A DNA stretch of 64,000 nucleotides from Sindora glabra (GCA_020226215.1 CM035236.1:53505057-53569056), one strand, 5' to 3'. Numbered from the stretch's first letter, positions 35,800 through 46,800 are shown. Program-made: numbers and translations. Notes: generated from the letters alone by a model not told the origin.

Positions 35800-35886
35800 G
35801 TGGAGACAAAGCAATCGCAAGCCTCGCCTAACAATCTCAAACTCATTGATGAAGACATAGAAATCGCAAGCTCGATCCACGGGTAT
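35800..35886 (+). pseudogene. Unidentified exon-like segment at the left of the mosaic
   Basis: An open segment starting METKQSQASP and ending near a possible donor at about 35883 (GG|GTATTT) looks like a first coding exon. The preceding sequence is GC-richer and resembles a gene leader. I do not recognise the protein. It could be the first exon of one of the captured genes or of a chimeric transcript. Confidence 0.3.
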
Positions 35887-36125
35887 TTCTTTCTTTTTCT
35901 CCCCCAATTTAGCATTCAGTTTGGGCATTTTGGGGTTTTTCTTTCCACATTCATCTCTTTAGCATACTTCTCAAATTTGTTCGATTTAGATGCTGAGAAC
36001 TGGGTTTGTGTACTGGTTTGTATGCTGTTGTTGATTATTTTCACAGTTACAATTTTAATTTGATATGTGGTTTCAATATATAGGACTCAAGCTGAATGTT
36101 GATTGGTTTGCATTGTTTATGACAG

Positions 36126-36252
36126 TGGATGTGGGGCTGATGGGAGTGAAGCTACTATAGTTTTGCTGCCTTCTAATATTACAGTTTTTACATTGGATTT
36201 TGCTGGATCCAGACTTTCTGGGAAAGAGCGTGTCACCCCAGGCTAGGATGAA
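36126..36252 (+). pseudogene. Alpha/beta-hydrolase exon fragment (bem46-like family)
   Basis: Translation gives GCGADGSEA, LLPSNITVFTLDFAGS and LSGKE. This is the stretch after the HGN motif in a plant family of alpha/beta-hydrolases related to bem46. A splice acceptor AG lies just upstream at 36124-36125. A stop (TAG) replaces the tryptophan codon near 36243, and the following nucleophile region (GxSxG-type) is missing or scrambled. Only one exon is present, so this is a fragment without function of its own. Confidence 0.72.
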
Positions 36253-36572
36253 GTGTTGGCTCTATAACCCTTCAAGACAGAAACCTGGATGTTCAAAAGG
36301 TCGTGGGAGAGTGACAAGCAGCATTGGTCTTTTTTTCTTTATTTTGTCAAAATAAGGAGAAAACGTTAGTTCAAGGATTCTAAAATCCAATTTATTAGTT
36401 GATGCAATTAGATTGTAATATAACATTGTTTCGCCTCTATCTAGGTGTTACTGTACCTATGTTTTTTATTTTTTTGTCGTAACAAAATCTTCCACTATTG
36501 ATGAGCTCTCATTATATAATTTTTTCTCTTTGTAACAAAATCTTCTAGACTCTGGTTAAATTAAATTTGTAG

Positions 36573-37805
36573 TATTCTTGCAATGGAGAAGACCGGCTTG
36601 TAGTTGCCACTCTTGATCTTAACAAATGCCTGTGCATTCAAGTTGAGATTGCAAGAACACAGCCAGAGGTAATTGTCATGTCTCCTATGTTACCACCTTT
36701 TGATTACATTAACTTGGTTCATGTTCTTGCTGTAAATGCTTGTAACTATTACGTAGTTGCCAGACTGTTTGGCACAACCTCCATCAAAATCATAAGGCTT
36801 TCGTGTGACTTATTGGTTAGGCGATTGGAGATGATATTCCAAGGGCATACCTCAGTAATGTATGTGTTGCTAAAGAGTTGCACAGAAATAGATTGGGCTA
36901 TGCCCTTATTGGAAAGTCAAAGATAGTTGCTTATGATTGCGGTAAAACCATAATAATAGTTGTTTGCATTTGAGTATACCTGTTGTTATATTGTCATTTG
37001 CATAAGGGGAAAAAAAAAGAAATAATTATCTGCACTGATCTTTTCATATTAATTAAATTTTTGGTGTTTGTCACTGTTGATTTCGATCCAGCTATCTTAG
37101 GTCATAGATGGGCACTTAGTAGTTGGACTTTATACAAATATCAGGAAAACAGGTAGTTCTAATCTCATATGATATGAGCAAGATGAAAGTGGGGAAAATG
37201 GTGCTTTTTCTAAAATGAAATATAATTGTGTTCTCTGTTCTTTCTAACATGTGAAACCATAAGTTGTTTTAATTACAAAGTAAATGTAGATCTAAAGATG
37301 ATTGTAGTATATTTGCTGTGTATTTGAGGCATAGAGAACTGCAATCTTATAGCCATTATATTGGATGAGCATACTTTAAGCTTTAAAGAATTGTTCTCAT
37401 TGATGTATTTGGTCAAATATTACGTGTCCTTGGCTCACATAAGTCCTCGCAGAGACTTGTATATTGACAGTGCAAGCAGAAGTTTTGTTGTCCTTTTTTA
37501 ATTTGATCCTCATTTGAGTGTACAAAATGGATATCAAACTGCACCTTAATGATAATAATTTAGATTGGACTTTCCTTCCAAGATGATCAACGAAAGATTA
37601 AATTTAATTTAATGTTTCAGGCAGAACAGATTTTTACGTTCATGTTGCCACTGATGATGAGCTAGCAAAGATATTGTATATGAAGAATGGGTTTGTATAT
37701 GAAAATGATGAACCTACATGGCAGGCCGGGATTTTAGATCGACCCGAAGACTTCTTTTATGCACAGCACTCTGAAGCCACCCAATTTGACAATATCTTGT
37801 GTTAA
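36573..37805 (+). pseudogene. GNAT-family N-acetyltransferase fragment, three exons
   Basis: Three exons (36573-36668, 36821-36941, 37621-37805) join in frame with intact GT/AG borders. They encode the C-terminal half of a plant plastid-type GNAT: VVATLDLNKC (beta strand), YLSNVCVAKELHRN-LGYAL (acetyl-CoA binding region, with the usual R/Q-x-x-G-x-G/A-like loop altered) and DFYVHVA...LYMKNGFVYENDEP. The N-terminal half and transit peptide are missing. Near 37748 one C is absent from a CCCC run, which shifts the frame and replaces the expected Arg/Leu-rich end with an unrelated 20-residue tail. The splice sites suggest it could still be spliced if transcribed. Confidence 0.78.
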
Positions 37806-38108
37806 TTATCATTTCTTTGTGTATCCTTGATGCCGTTCTACAAAGTACATCCTATCTTTTCTTTGATTAAATTTATTTATTTTCTTTTTCGTGATTCCAA
37901 CATAACTTTAAAGTGTTTTTTCTTAATATTTACAATGTCTGCTTGACAAAGGAATCCTGCTAAAACCTTTTAATAGGAAATTTTATTGGGGGTAAGATCA
38001 CTTTGATCGTGGTTAATTTTCTTCTTCTCACTTGGAGACAGACTGACTTTCTATTGTATTTCCCATTAACTATCCAACTGCCTTTATCTAAATTTGCATA
38101 TAATGCAG

Positions 38109-38693
38109 ACTTATAATATGCCGGAAGCCATGGCATGGATATCAAAGAGCCAAAAAGAAGCTCTGCTTATAATAAACTGAGTTAGCAGTCCTGTGCACTA
38201 GACAGCTAGCACAGCTGTCACTTATTATATGAACTTCTATTTTCTTTACAATTTTTACATGATTAAACTCTACATAATAGCCAAGCAGAAGCGGTTCCTT
38301 GTCAATCAGCCAATGAATTTCTTCCCATGATAGATGAGGTTGATCCTTAACTTTTCCTTTATTTTAGTTTACTGGATGATAAAATTTTCTAGGTAAAATG
38401 TAAATTTGTTAATGGATTGACTATCAGATGTACAACCGATTAGTTCAGAAAACTAAATCTACCCCAGGAGCTAAGGTGGAAAATAAGTTCTGCATCTCTG
38501 TTCATTTCCGATGCGTTGATGAAGAGGTATTTGGAATCTGTGCTTTAGTATTGCTATTTCTGTAAGTTTCTTAAGATGATGACTGTAAATTCTAACCAAG
38601 ATACACAATATCCATAAATGGAGTGAACTGGCCCACCGAGTAAGATCAGTGTTAGAAGAACGCCCAAAACTTCGTCTTACTCAAGAAATGAAG
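38109..38693 (+). pseudogene. Trehalose-6-phosphate phosphatase fragment, four exons
   Basis: Exon-like pieces are at about 38109-38180 (YAGSHGMDI), 38280-38338 (QSANEFLPMIDE), 38428-38526 (MYNRLVQKTKSTPGAK, then HFRCVDEE) and 38615-38693 (KWSELAHRVRSVL, PKLRLTQ). Order and spacing match the central part of a plant TPP gene of the HAD superfamily. The N-terminal DxDGT catalytic motif and the C-terminal part are absent. A stop lies in the first piece (TTATAA before TATGCC), and the acceptor of the last exon is lost. Donor sites at 38339, 38527 and 38694 are kept. Confidence 0.82.
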
Positions 38694-39152
38694 GTGGCCT
38701 TTTTTTTTTGGGTCCATTTTTCCTTTTTATTATTTGATGTTAAAAGTTACTTTGGAAGGATCATTTAAAAGTTATCGATGTCTCACTTTCAGTGTCATTT
38801 ATTATTTGATGTTAATCTTTGTCCCTTTCTCTTTTGATATTTATATGAATAGGAAGATTATATAAGCATTATTCAAATTCTCTTTCCTCTTTGCGTTTTG
38901 TCCTTGTATATTTGAGCATTTATTATCTATGTTTTTTCGTTTGGGTTTCATGGCCAATCATTTATCTACACTTTCCCCTGATGCGGTGAATTACTTTCAT
39001 TGGATATTTATATCTGATAATCACTCTTATATACCTGCATAGGAATCTAGCTATGTACATTTGGGTAATACAACATTAATTTGTCGCACTTTTGAAAGTT
39101 TATCATTCTTGCTCCATTACCATTTTAATAAATAATTTTGGCAACCTATCAG

Positions 39153-39197
39153 GCACGTGCAGTGCTAATTAATGCGGGTCGAGCAAATGCGGCAACA
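39153..39197 (+). pseudogene. ArgJ exon fragment (glutamate/ornithine acetyltransferase)
   Basis: A single 45-bp exon with acceptor AG before 39153 and donor GTAAGC after 39197 encodes ARAVLINAGRANAAT. This is the strongly conserved NAG-ANA-T segment of ArgJ, the arginine-biosynthesis acetyltransferase. The family normally has Q where R is found here. No other ArgJ exon was seen nearby. Confidence 0.7.
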
Positions 39198-39293
39198 GTA
39201 AGCCACCATTTTGGAATCTTGCTTTGCTCAAAGTTTCCATATTCTTGCATGCTTCTATTAATTAGGAACTAAAGGTCCCGTGGATAACATGGA

Positions 39294-40130
39294 GTGACAT
39301 GCTTGTCATGGCTTCGTGCATCCCATGTGATTTCGTATATTTTTTCTGACATGAAGTCTTGTGCTGTTGGGTTTGCAATGTTCAGCATTTCAGTTGCTCT
39401 TCTTGCGGCTGCTGAGCTTCGGACATTGGAGCAGTGCAAAATAATACATGGGCATACAGTTGTTTCTGGGTATTATTCAGATCTGGTCATGGGTAGTGCC
39501 CTCATTGATGGGTATAGTAAAGCAGGTCTTGTTGAGGATCCAAGATTAGTATTTGATGATAATATGCCAGATATGAATGTTGTTTGTTGGAAAGCTATGA
39601 TGTTAGGTTATGCACAACAAGGGAATCATAAATCAACACTCAAGCTTTCCCATTTAATGAAAGTTCAAGGACTTGTTCTAGATGTATATTGTTTCTTGAG
39701 ACTGACCAGTGGCTAACAAGGACGATTCTTGTAAGGCGAGGGACATGATGAAAGATTGGATGGTGAGAAAAGATGGTGGCAGGAGTTGGATTGAATGGCA
39801 AGGGAAAGTTCATGTGTTTGCTGCTGTAGATTAGAAACATGACAGATCAGTGGAAATTTATGGAAAGTTAGCAGAACTTATGGAAGAGATTGAGAAATTA
39901 GGATATGTACATGTTGCCTAATATTGAGGAAGTGAAGAAAAAGGAAGCTCTTAGATATCATAGCAAGAAATTAGCTGTAGCATTTAGAGTTTTGAGTGGA
40001 TCTGCACCACCAGGCAAGCCAATAAAGATTGTGAAGAATTTGAGGATTTGTAAGGATTGTCACGAGGCTTTAAGTATATGACGAGAGTGTTAAAAGGGAG
40101 ATTATTCCTTCTAGACCAAACTCAAATGCA
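39294..40130 (+). pseudogene. PPR protein fragment with E/DYW-type C-terminus
   Basis: The first part (39294-39713) contains PPR-like units with IIHGHTVVSG, SALIDGYSKAG and WKAMMLGYAQQG. After a deletion, 39710 onward encodes the E/E+ region (GGRSWIEWQGKVHVFA) and the start of a DYW deaminase domain (YHSKKLAVAF, then VKNLRICKDCH). There is a stop near 39832 and frame shifts near 39905 and 40070. The zinc-binding CxxCH motif is kept, but the HxE motif has Lys instead of Glu, so deamination would be impossible even without the breaks. The final DYW residues are missing. Such proteins act in organellar C-to-U RNA editing. Confidence 0.83.
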
Positions 40131-40149
40131 TTTCAAGTGGTTTGTGGGG

Positions 40150-40451
40150 AGTTGTCAATTTTTTTTTTTAAAATAGTAACAGTGGTGGATCCAAACTGTC
40201 ACTAATTTTTTCTTTAGAATTTTTTTTTTAAAATAATAGCGGTGGTCGGTTCAAAACTACCGCTAATTGTTTTTTAAAATTTAAAAAAAAAAAATAGGGG
40301 CGATTGTTTAACTGCTGTCATTACTGCCTGCGAAACCGCTGTTAAATGCAGCCAGGCGCTTTCGTACCGCTGCCGATGTCATTCGCAGCGACTTGAACTA
40401 CTGCAAAAATAGGCTCAGAATCGCTACTATCCAGTGAAAAATTTTGTAGTG
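40150..40451. repeat. Right terminal and subterminal region of a CACTA-type element
   Basis: Read on the minus strand from 40451 the end is CACTACAAAATTTTTCACTG. Inside it lie inverted motifs GCGGTGGT...ACTACCGCTA, CAGTGGTGG...CTGTCACTA and several AACCGCTG or CCGCTGCC copies, the usual CACTA subterminal pattern. The 3 bp following (40452-40454) are TGA. A matching TGA plus CACTACAAAA left end was not found upstream. Confidence 0.65.
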
Positions 40452-40454
40452 TGA

Positions 40455-41335
40455 GTGTGCCTTGCTCATAATATTTTTGAAATATCTTAATAATGATAAT
40501 AATATAAAGAAAATATAATTAACTCAATTTTAATATATTTAAAATTAAACTCAAGTCAAAATATAACATTAATCATATCTAATCTATGGCACTAATGCCA
40601 TAAAGTTGTGGATAGGTCTTAACATTCTTTAAAAATACAAAATAGAATTTTAATTATCATGTGGATCAACTTGAAAGATGCGGAATGGGATTACTTGTGG
40701 TACTTTGAAGATCAACCTGCAATAAACAATAATAAGAATTTTATTATAAAACTTTCAAAATAATATCATGAAGTAAACAATATTAAGAACAGCAGTAAGT
40801 CAAAAATATGTTCCATCTGTGAGAGCGGATATGCGGCACTCTAAATCACCAAAATATTGTAGAATTAAAGGGTATTGATTTAATTGTAGCCAACATGAAC
40901 AAGAACTTCTCTCTCTATATATCCTTTCAATGTGGGACTAGAAAAAGCAATAGTCTTAATGAGATCAGCATAGAACAACATAAAGAAAACCAAAAGCAAT
41001 GCGTTTAAAAACAACTTGTCCTTACTCTTTCCGTTATTATTAATAAGTAATTACTTTTCGAATCCTTGCAAGCAAACCGAAAGCAAAAAGAAAAAAAGGC
41101 ACTCACCATTTTATTTTTATACAAATCTCGCGAACTACACTGCACTGATGATTTTTACTTTTTCCAAACTGAAAGCAATTACGGTAGATCGAGCTACCAA
41201 GGGAGTTTTCAATTGGACGAACAGTTCTATTGGTGATCCAGAGGTTCTAAAACAATTTCTTTGGAGGCATGGTTGATGTGTATCAGTATAACAATATTCA
41301 AAGTTTTTATTTAGGCTATTTTAAATTTTAACTTG
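40455..41335. other. Stretch without supported gene
   Basis: There is a small exon-like open segment at about 41140-41276 (ending in LWRHG and a stop), which I do not recognise. A TATATAT and ATGTGGGAC-containing stretch at 40915-40940 resembles a plant promoter or MITE edge. Nothing else was identified. Confidence 0.35.
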
Positions 41336-41339
41336 CAAT

Positions 41340-41632
41340 ATTAAAAAGCTTTGCAGCGACAAAATTTTATTGTCACTAAAATTCAATTGTGACAACTATT
41401 TTTTTATTGTCATTACATGGTCAGAAAAAGTTATTTTTAATAGCAGCTACGTTGACAAAAAATAAAATTTGTCATTGAAAATAATTACTTTTTGTGACAA
41501 TAAATTGGCCTAATAATTAATATTACGGTTCAGTGACAACAAAAATATATTATTATTAAAGAATTGTTTTCGCTGACAAGAATATCAATTGTAATTTTTG
41601 TCATCGAAAGCCTTATTTCTTGTAATGTGAAC
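41340..41632. repeat. CACTA-like subterminal repeats and decayed right end
   Basis: Repeated TTGTCACTAAAA, TTGTGACAA and TTGTCAT(C/T)GAAA motifs in both orientations lead to an end that reads CATTACAAGAAATAAGGC on the minus strand. This is one base off the CACTA consensus. No left end or target duplication was found. The dyad at 33257-33285 uses the same motif. Confidence 0.4.
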
Positions 41633-41639
41633 TCAATAC

Positions 41640-43555
41640 AAACATCGGAAGCTGTTGAGTTCATAATGGATTTTATGGCATTCTCTCCTTGCCATTGCTC
41701 TAATGTCAACTCTACTTTCTGCATGCGCTGTATTTTATTTGTTCCGTTTAGGCCTTGTAAAAAAGCAGAGATTTTGGGAACTATTTGATAGATTAAAAAC
41801 CTTTGGATCTTTTAGTCTTTGCCATAAGTCCCATGGACTCTCTTCCCAATAAAAATCATATTTTAATACAAAAGGATAATGTATTGGCACTCCTACAATC
41901 TTTCTCTACAAATAGTATGCAATTAATTCTTCATTGGTAGGAATAAATCTCAATCCTATTGTGTGAGACCACAAAGGTTGTATATGTTTGACATATTTTT
42001 CGGTTATTAAAGAAGATACTGTGAACAAAAACAAAATAAGTGATCAAAGAAAGTATTAAGAACAAAATAAGTGAGAATAAGTGAGAAGAAAGCAATCCCC
42101 GTCGAGAATAGTAGTGATAAGAACTAAAGCTTTGTGTGCATTGCCGACTAACTTTGTTAATTACCGTTTGATAGTGGCGATATAATTTAATTAAGCAGTG
42201 ATTATATTATGATTAGAGTTTCTTCATACAATGTACTTAGGATATGATTGAGATTAATGCAAGAATTTTGAATTATGTGAAGGGTTTAAAATTGATTTAT
42301 TATTAATGAAAATATCTTACATTATCAATGAATAAAAAAAATATATTATTAAAAAAATAATACTTCAAAATTTTTTGATAATTTTTAATGATATAGCAAT
42401 ATATAAACAGATGATAGTATAAAGTTAATTTATACTGACAATAAATTAAATTGAAGTCTTTATGCAAAACTCTTATATGCTCTAATAATGTTTAATTAAA
42501 CATAATTATTTATTAATTAATTACTTATTATCAATTAATAAAATGAGTTAAGTTTGACAATTTTAAGGTGTAACTACTTTTTATACTGATTTGTACGTGA
42601 TATTATTTCAAATTTTATAAATCTCCGTTCAGTGAACTCTTACTTTTCAAATTATATAGAATTGTCAATTGGCATTATATAATTTTTTTATTAATGAATA
42701 TATAAATTAAGTGGTTTAAACTCTATAATTATAGTTTTTTTGGGTTATTTGTACCAGTCCGCGAACCTGAATCTCCGTGGGTAAATTGCTTGGTCAATTA
42801 ACCACCTTAGCCCAGTGAGGATGGTTCTCTACAATTATAGTGGCCTTATATCACTATATTCATCAATCAATATTTTTACAAAATTAAATTGTTCCAACAC
42901 AAGATCATAATTGTTCTATGCGTTTATGATTTTAATGTTATTGAAATTTATCATTTGTAATACTAAATACATAGTTTTGAATGGTATAATCAAATAGCAA
43001 TATATTTTTATTTTCTGATACACGTCAGAAAGTACTAACGAAGCAAGAGATTACTTAAAATACTAGTTAAATAAGTGAAGTTAGGAAAAAAGTTTAAAAC
43101 TCCTATGACTGTCTTTGCTGAGGTGGATGGCCCTAGTTGACATCACGAGGAAGCTGAAGGATAAAAGTGGGCATTTTATCCATAAGCTTTGAGAATGCGG
43201 ATGATAATTTCTGATACGATAATCTAATATGATATAATAATTCAATACGAATTCAATATATTTATTTGAATTTAGATCGTTAGTCAATTCATTTAAGAAT
43301 TTTTATTAAATTTTTAATAATTTTATTTAAAAAATAAATAATATTTTAATCATAGGTAAATATATATAATAAAAATATAAAATTATTAATTTAATAAAAT
43401 AATAATAAAAATTAAAATAATATTTTATTAATAATTAAAATATTTTTTATAAAAAATAATAAATAATTAAATTTAATAAATAATTTTATAATATATATTT
43501 TATTATTTTAAATTGTTAAATAAGTTAAACAAATGATCCATGAATCGACGTAAAT
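41640..43555. other. AT-rich stretch without supported gene
   Basis: No coding region was recognised. It contains the SINE-like segment at 42740-42840 and a very AT-rich tract at 43280-43500. Confidence 0.45.
42740..42840 (-). repeat. Candidate tRNA-derived SINE head
   Basis: On the minus strand an A-box-like TGGGCTAAGGTGG (42814-42802) is followed about 35 bases later by a B-box-like GGTTCGCGGAC (42767-42757). The segment is GC-richer than its surroundings. A cloverleaf is not evident, so a SINE is more likely than a tRNA gene. Its end and duplication are not defined. Confidence 0.45.
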
Positions 43556-43859
43556 AATATAATTGATAAATGAATTGATTCAAATGACACGAACTTCCTC
43601 CTAGCAGGTGAACAAAATACGGGGAAGGGAAGCATATCTGGGCCGAATGGATGATGTTCTGCTGTATGAGCTTAACAAGTAAAGCTCGAGTGGCCAACAG
43701 TAGATAAAATCTTCTGGGCAGAAGCAGGCATGAAGAACAAAGCTTTCGCATGTCAGTTTTGAGGGTCAACAATCTCAACCATTGTGAGGGTGAGGTTTCT
43801 TCCCTTCCATCTCTTCTTGAAAACCTGCAAACATGGAACCTAATCTGTTATTTCAGTGA

Positions 43860-46800
43860 ATGGTCTGTAAAGGCTAACTTCTGCCCGGCTTGGAGATAGG
43901 ATTTGCTTCTACATCTCCAAACTAGGGCCGGAAGTTTTGGTCCAATGGCTATAAACCACCCGCCCAAATTCAAATTTATGTGGTTTCGGTTGGATTAAAT
44001 ATCGTAATGGATAGAAGCGAGTGAAGTTTAAAATTTTTTTTTAATTATGTAGGTCGGTGCAGGTTAAAATTTACTATCCAATACTAACCGCAACCCACCC
44101 ACTAATATTCAAAGGATAATATTATTTTAGGCATTGATTGCTAAAAAAAAATTTTACTAGCTTCTTCCTCATTATTATTCATTAGACAAAGATGACAAAT
44201 ATTAAAAACACAACCTAACCTTTTGTTTTCCACTCCATCCATAGAAAGCAACTTAACCTTAGTGACCTATGTATACTTAATTCATTTACCTAAGGATTCT
44301 ATACATTTGGGGAACATATTAAGTTTATTTATTTATTTTATCTGTATAAAGTAAAATAAAAACTAGCAATGTTAGTTTCTGAAATAAACTACACCTGCAT
44401 TTATATCTTATTTTAATTTTAATTTTAACTCCATTAATTTTTTTAATAGAGTACAATAGTAATCTATATATATCTAATTCCATTTAGTGGGAAAATACTT
44501 ACTAGTTCTTTTATGTTAATTTTATGGGTTGAAATAATAATATTTCACATAAATTTAGTTTGTTCTATGATAATATTACATACAAGAAAGTAAATGGTAA
44601 ATTTAATTGTAAAATGATTGGTGTGTAAGATATTTTTATTTAAAATATCCTAAACCCACCCACACCCAATGGTACACACAAGTATCTACAAAGTGCAGGT
44701 CCAAACGAGTAACATAATTTTTACGGGCGGTTGTGGATCCAATTTAATAATGTGTAGTTTTGGACGGACAGTTAGTTTAAGGATCCTTAACCACTCCCAC
44801 CCACCCAATTTCCACCCCTACTCCAAACTACTGTTTTGTTCCCGAAGCATTTTGTTGTACACTTCAAGAACTTCTATAGGATCTGGGCGTTTACTTTGAA
44901 AGATAACCATATTTCTAAACCACCAAATTACATATAGTAAAGTTGCTATGGTAGGATCAACTTAGAGAGAACATGCTGATGATTAATGCCTTTCTCTAAA
45001 CAGGTTTTGATCCGCCCAGTTATCTCTTGAGGTTCCAAAAATTGCGAATGGATAGATAGAATGGAGCCAACCATAAAGCCCGAGCAAATTCACATTGTAG
45101 AAATAGGTGAGTGAGTGACAAAGCAGAGATGTTGTTGCGACATTCACATGTCTCTGGATTGAGAGATCTATTGTTGGAAGAATATGGTTGCATAGTTTCT
45201 ATAGAAAATTTGGGATCCTTGGTAGAAGTTTTAGTTTCCATAATTCATCCAATGAGAAATTGCCAGCTGAAGTGTTATTTGTAGACTGGATAAGCTTGCT
45301 GTAAGCCTTTTTGACCGAGTAACGCCTATTTGGTGACTTAGTCCAAGCCAACCAATCCTTTGCCCCTTTTATAGAGAGGAGTATTTCAATAATCTTACGA
45401 ACTTCACTTTGATTGTAGTTAGCTTGGATTAGCTAACTTCCTATTTTTTTCCCCCTTTGATTGATCAGGTCCTTCACTTTAGTTAGATTTTGGCTAATAG
45501 AACCTCCTAAAGGCCACCAAAACTTGCTACAAAGCTGAATTAAGTCTCCACTCCCAACTTGCCATCTAAGATTCTCAGCTAACAAGGGGAACACTTTGAG
45601 AATTCTTTTCTATCTCCAAGATGCCTTTTTTTTTCTTTTTCTTTTTGTGAAAATGTCTACCAGTTTTCGTTTCCCATATTTACCAATCATCATTTTCCCT
45701 AGGAGAGAGGTAGGCCTATGTATTACATGCCATAATTGTTTAAAAATAAGAACAGTGTTAAATTCAGAGCTTTTTTTTATTTTTTAAGTCCAAGACCTCC
45801 CTCAGATTTAGGCTTTGTAAGCTGATGCCATGAAAGAAAATGCATTTTTCCTACTATAAGGTAAACCATGCTACCAAAAGTTATTAACGATTGAATCAAT
45901 TCTGTTCTGGCATTGTTTAGATAGTGCGGTTGTAGACGTGTGGTACACTGGGATTAAGGATAAAACTTGCTTACAAAGAATTAGACGCCCAGCTTGAGAA
46001 AGAGTTTTTTACCTTCCAGCCTTGCAGTTTGCCATATAATTTAGCAATAACTTCTTATTCAATCTTTTTTCTATCCTTCGGACCATCAATGTAAATGTCC
46101 AGGTATCTGCCTATCACCACTCCTTGCTTAACCCCGATAATATTACTTAGAAAGCATTTGAATCTTCTAGGGGTATTCTTGATAAATTTGATTATGGATT
46201 TATGAGCATTAAGATGAAGACCATAAATTTGGCCAAACCAATGAAAGATATGCTTGATTATGTTACAGGACTGAGGATTAGCTCTGAAAAACACCATGAG
46301 ATCATCAACATAGGCTAAGTGGTTAATTTGAGGGGTTTGTTAGTTCGGACAAATGCCCTGAATAGTATTGTTCATATCTGCTTTCTCCAAAGCAATGGAT
46401 AATACATTAGAGCATAGCATGAAGAGCTAACGGGACAAAAGGCCCCCCTGTCTAAGCCCTGATCTCGGTTGAATTTTTTCGTGAGAGTTCGCCATTGATA
46501 AAGATTTTGTATGAAGGAGAGTTTAAACCTCGCATAATAATTATGATCCATAGGTCAAGAAAGCCCATGCTGTGCAACACCTCTATTATAAAGTCCCAAG
46601 AGATGCTATCATTGGCCTTGGAAAAGTCCACTTTTAAAACTGCCCAGAAGTTCTTCTTGCCTTTGGTTTTGTGAATGAGATCCATGATCTCAGTTGCCAG
46701 CATGATATTAACTGTTATTAAACTACCCTTAATGAAAGCGTTTTGAGAGGGAGTGATGAGATCATATAAAATGAGTTTCAGCCTATTGGTAAGCACTTCG

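Larger units (their letters stand above)
35650..40451 (+). mobile_element. Mosaic of captured gene fragments ending at a CACTA-type terminus
   Basis: Fragments of at least five unrelated plant nuclear genes lie in a row on the same strand: alpha/beta-hydrolase (36126-36252), GNAT (36573-37805), trehalose-6-phosphate phosphatase (38109-38693), ArgJ (39153-39197) and PPR-DYW (39294-40130). Introns and many splice sites are kept, so DNA rather than mRNA was captured. The stretch ends at 40451 in an inverted CACTACAAAA with a dense subterminal array. This is the pattern of gene-capturing transposons (Pack-CACTA, or a Helitron next to a CACTA end). The left end was not found, so the element limits are inferred. 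Confidence 0.6.

Noticed and set aside
35691..35915. Minus-strand 74-residue ORF
   Set aside because: It is antisense to the leader and exon-like segment of the gene mosaic, with no recognisable domain.
36573..37805. An intact GNAT host gene
   Set aside because: The N-terminal half is missing, a one-base deletion destroys the conserved C-terminus, and it stands among fragments of other genes.
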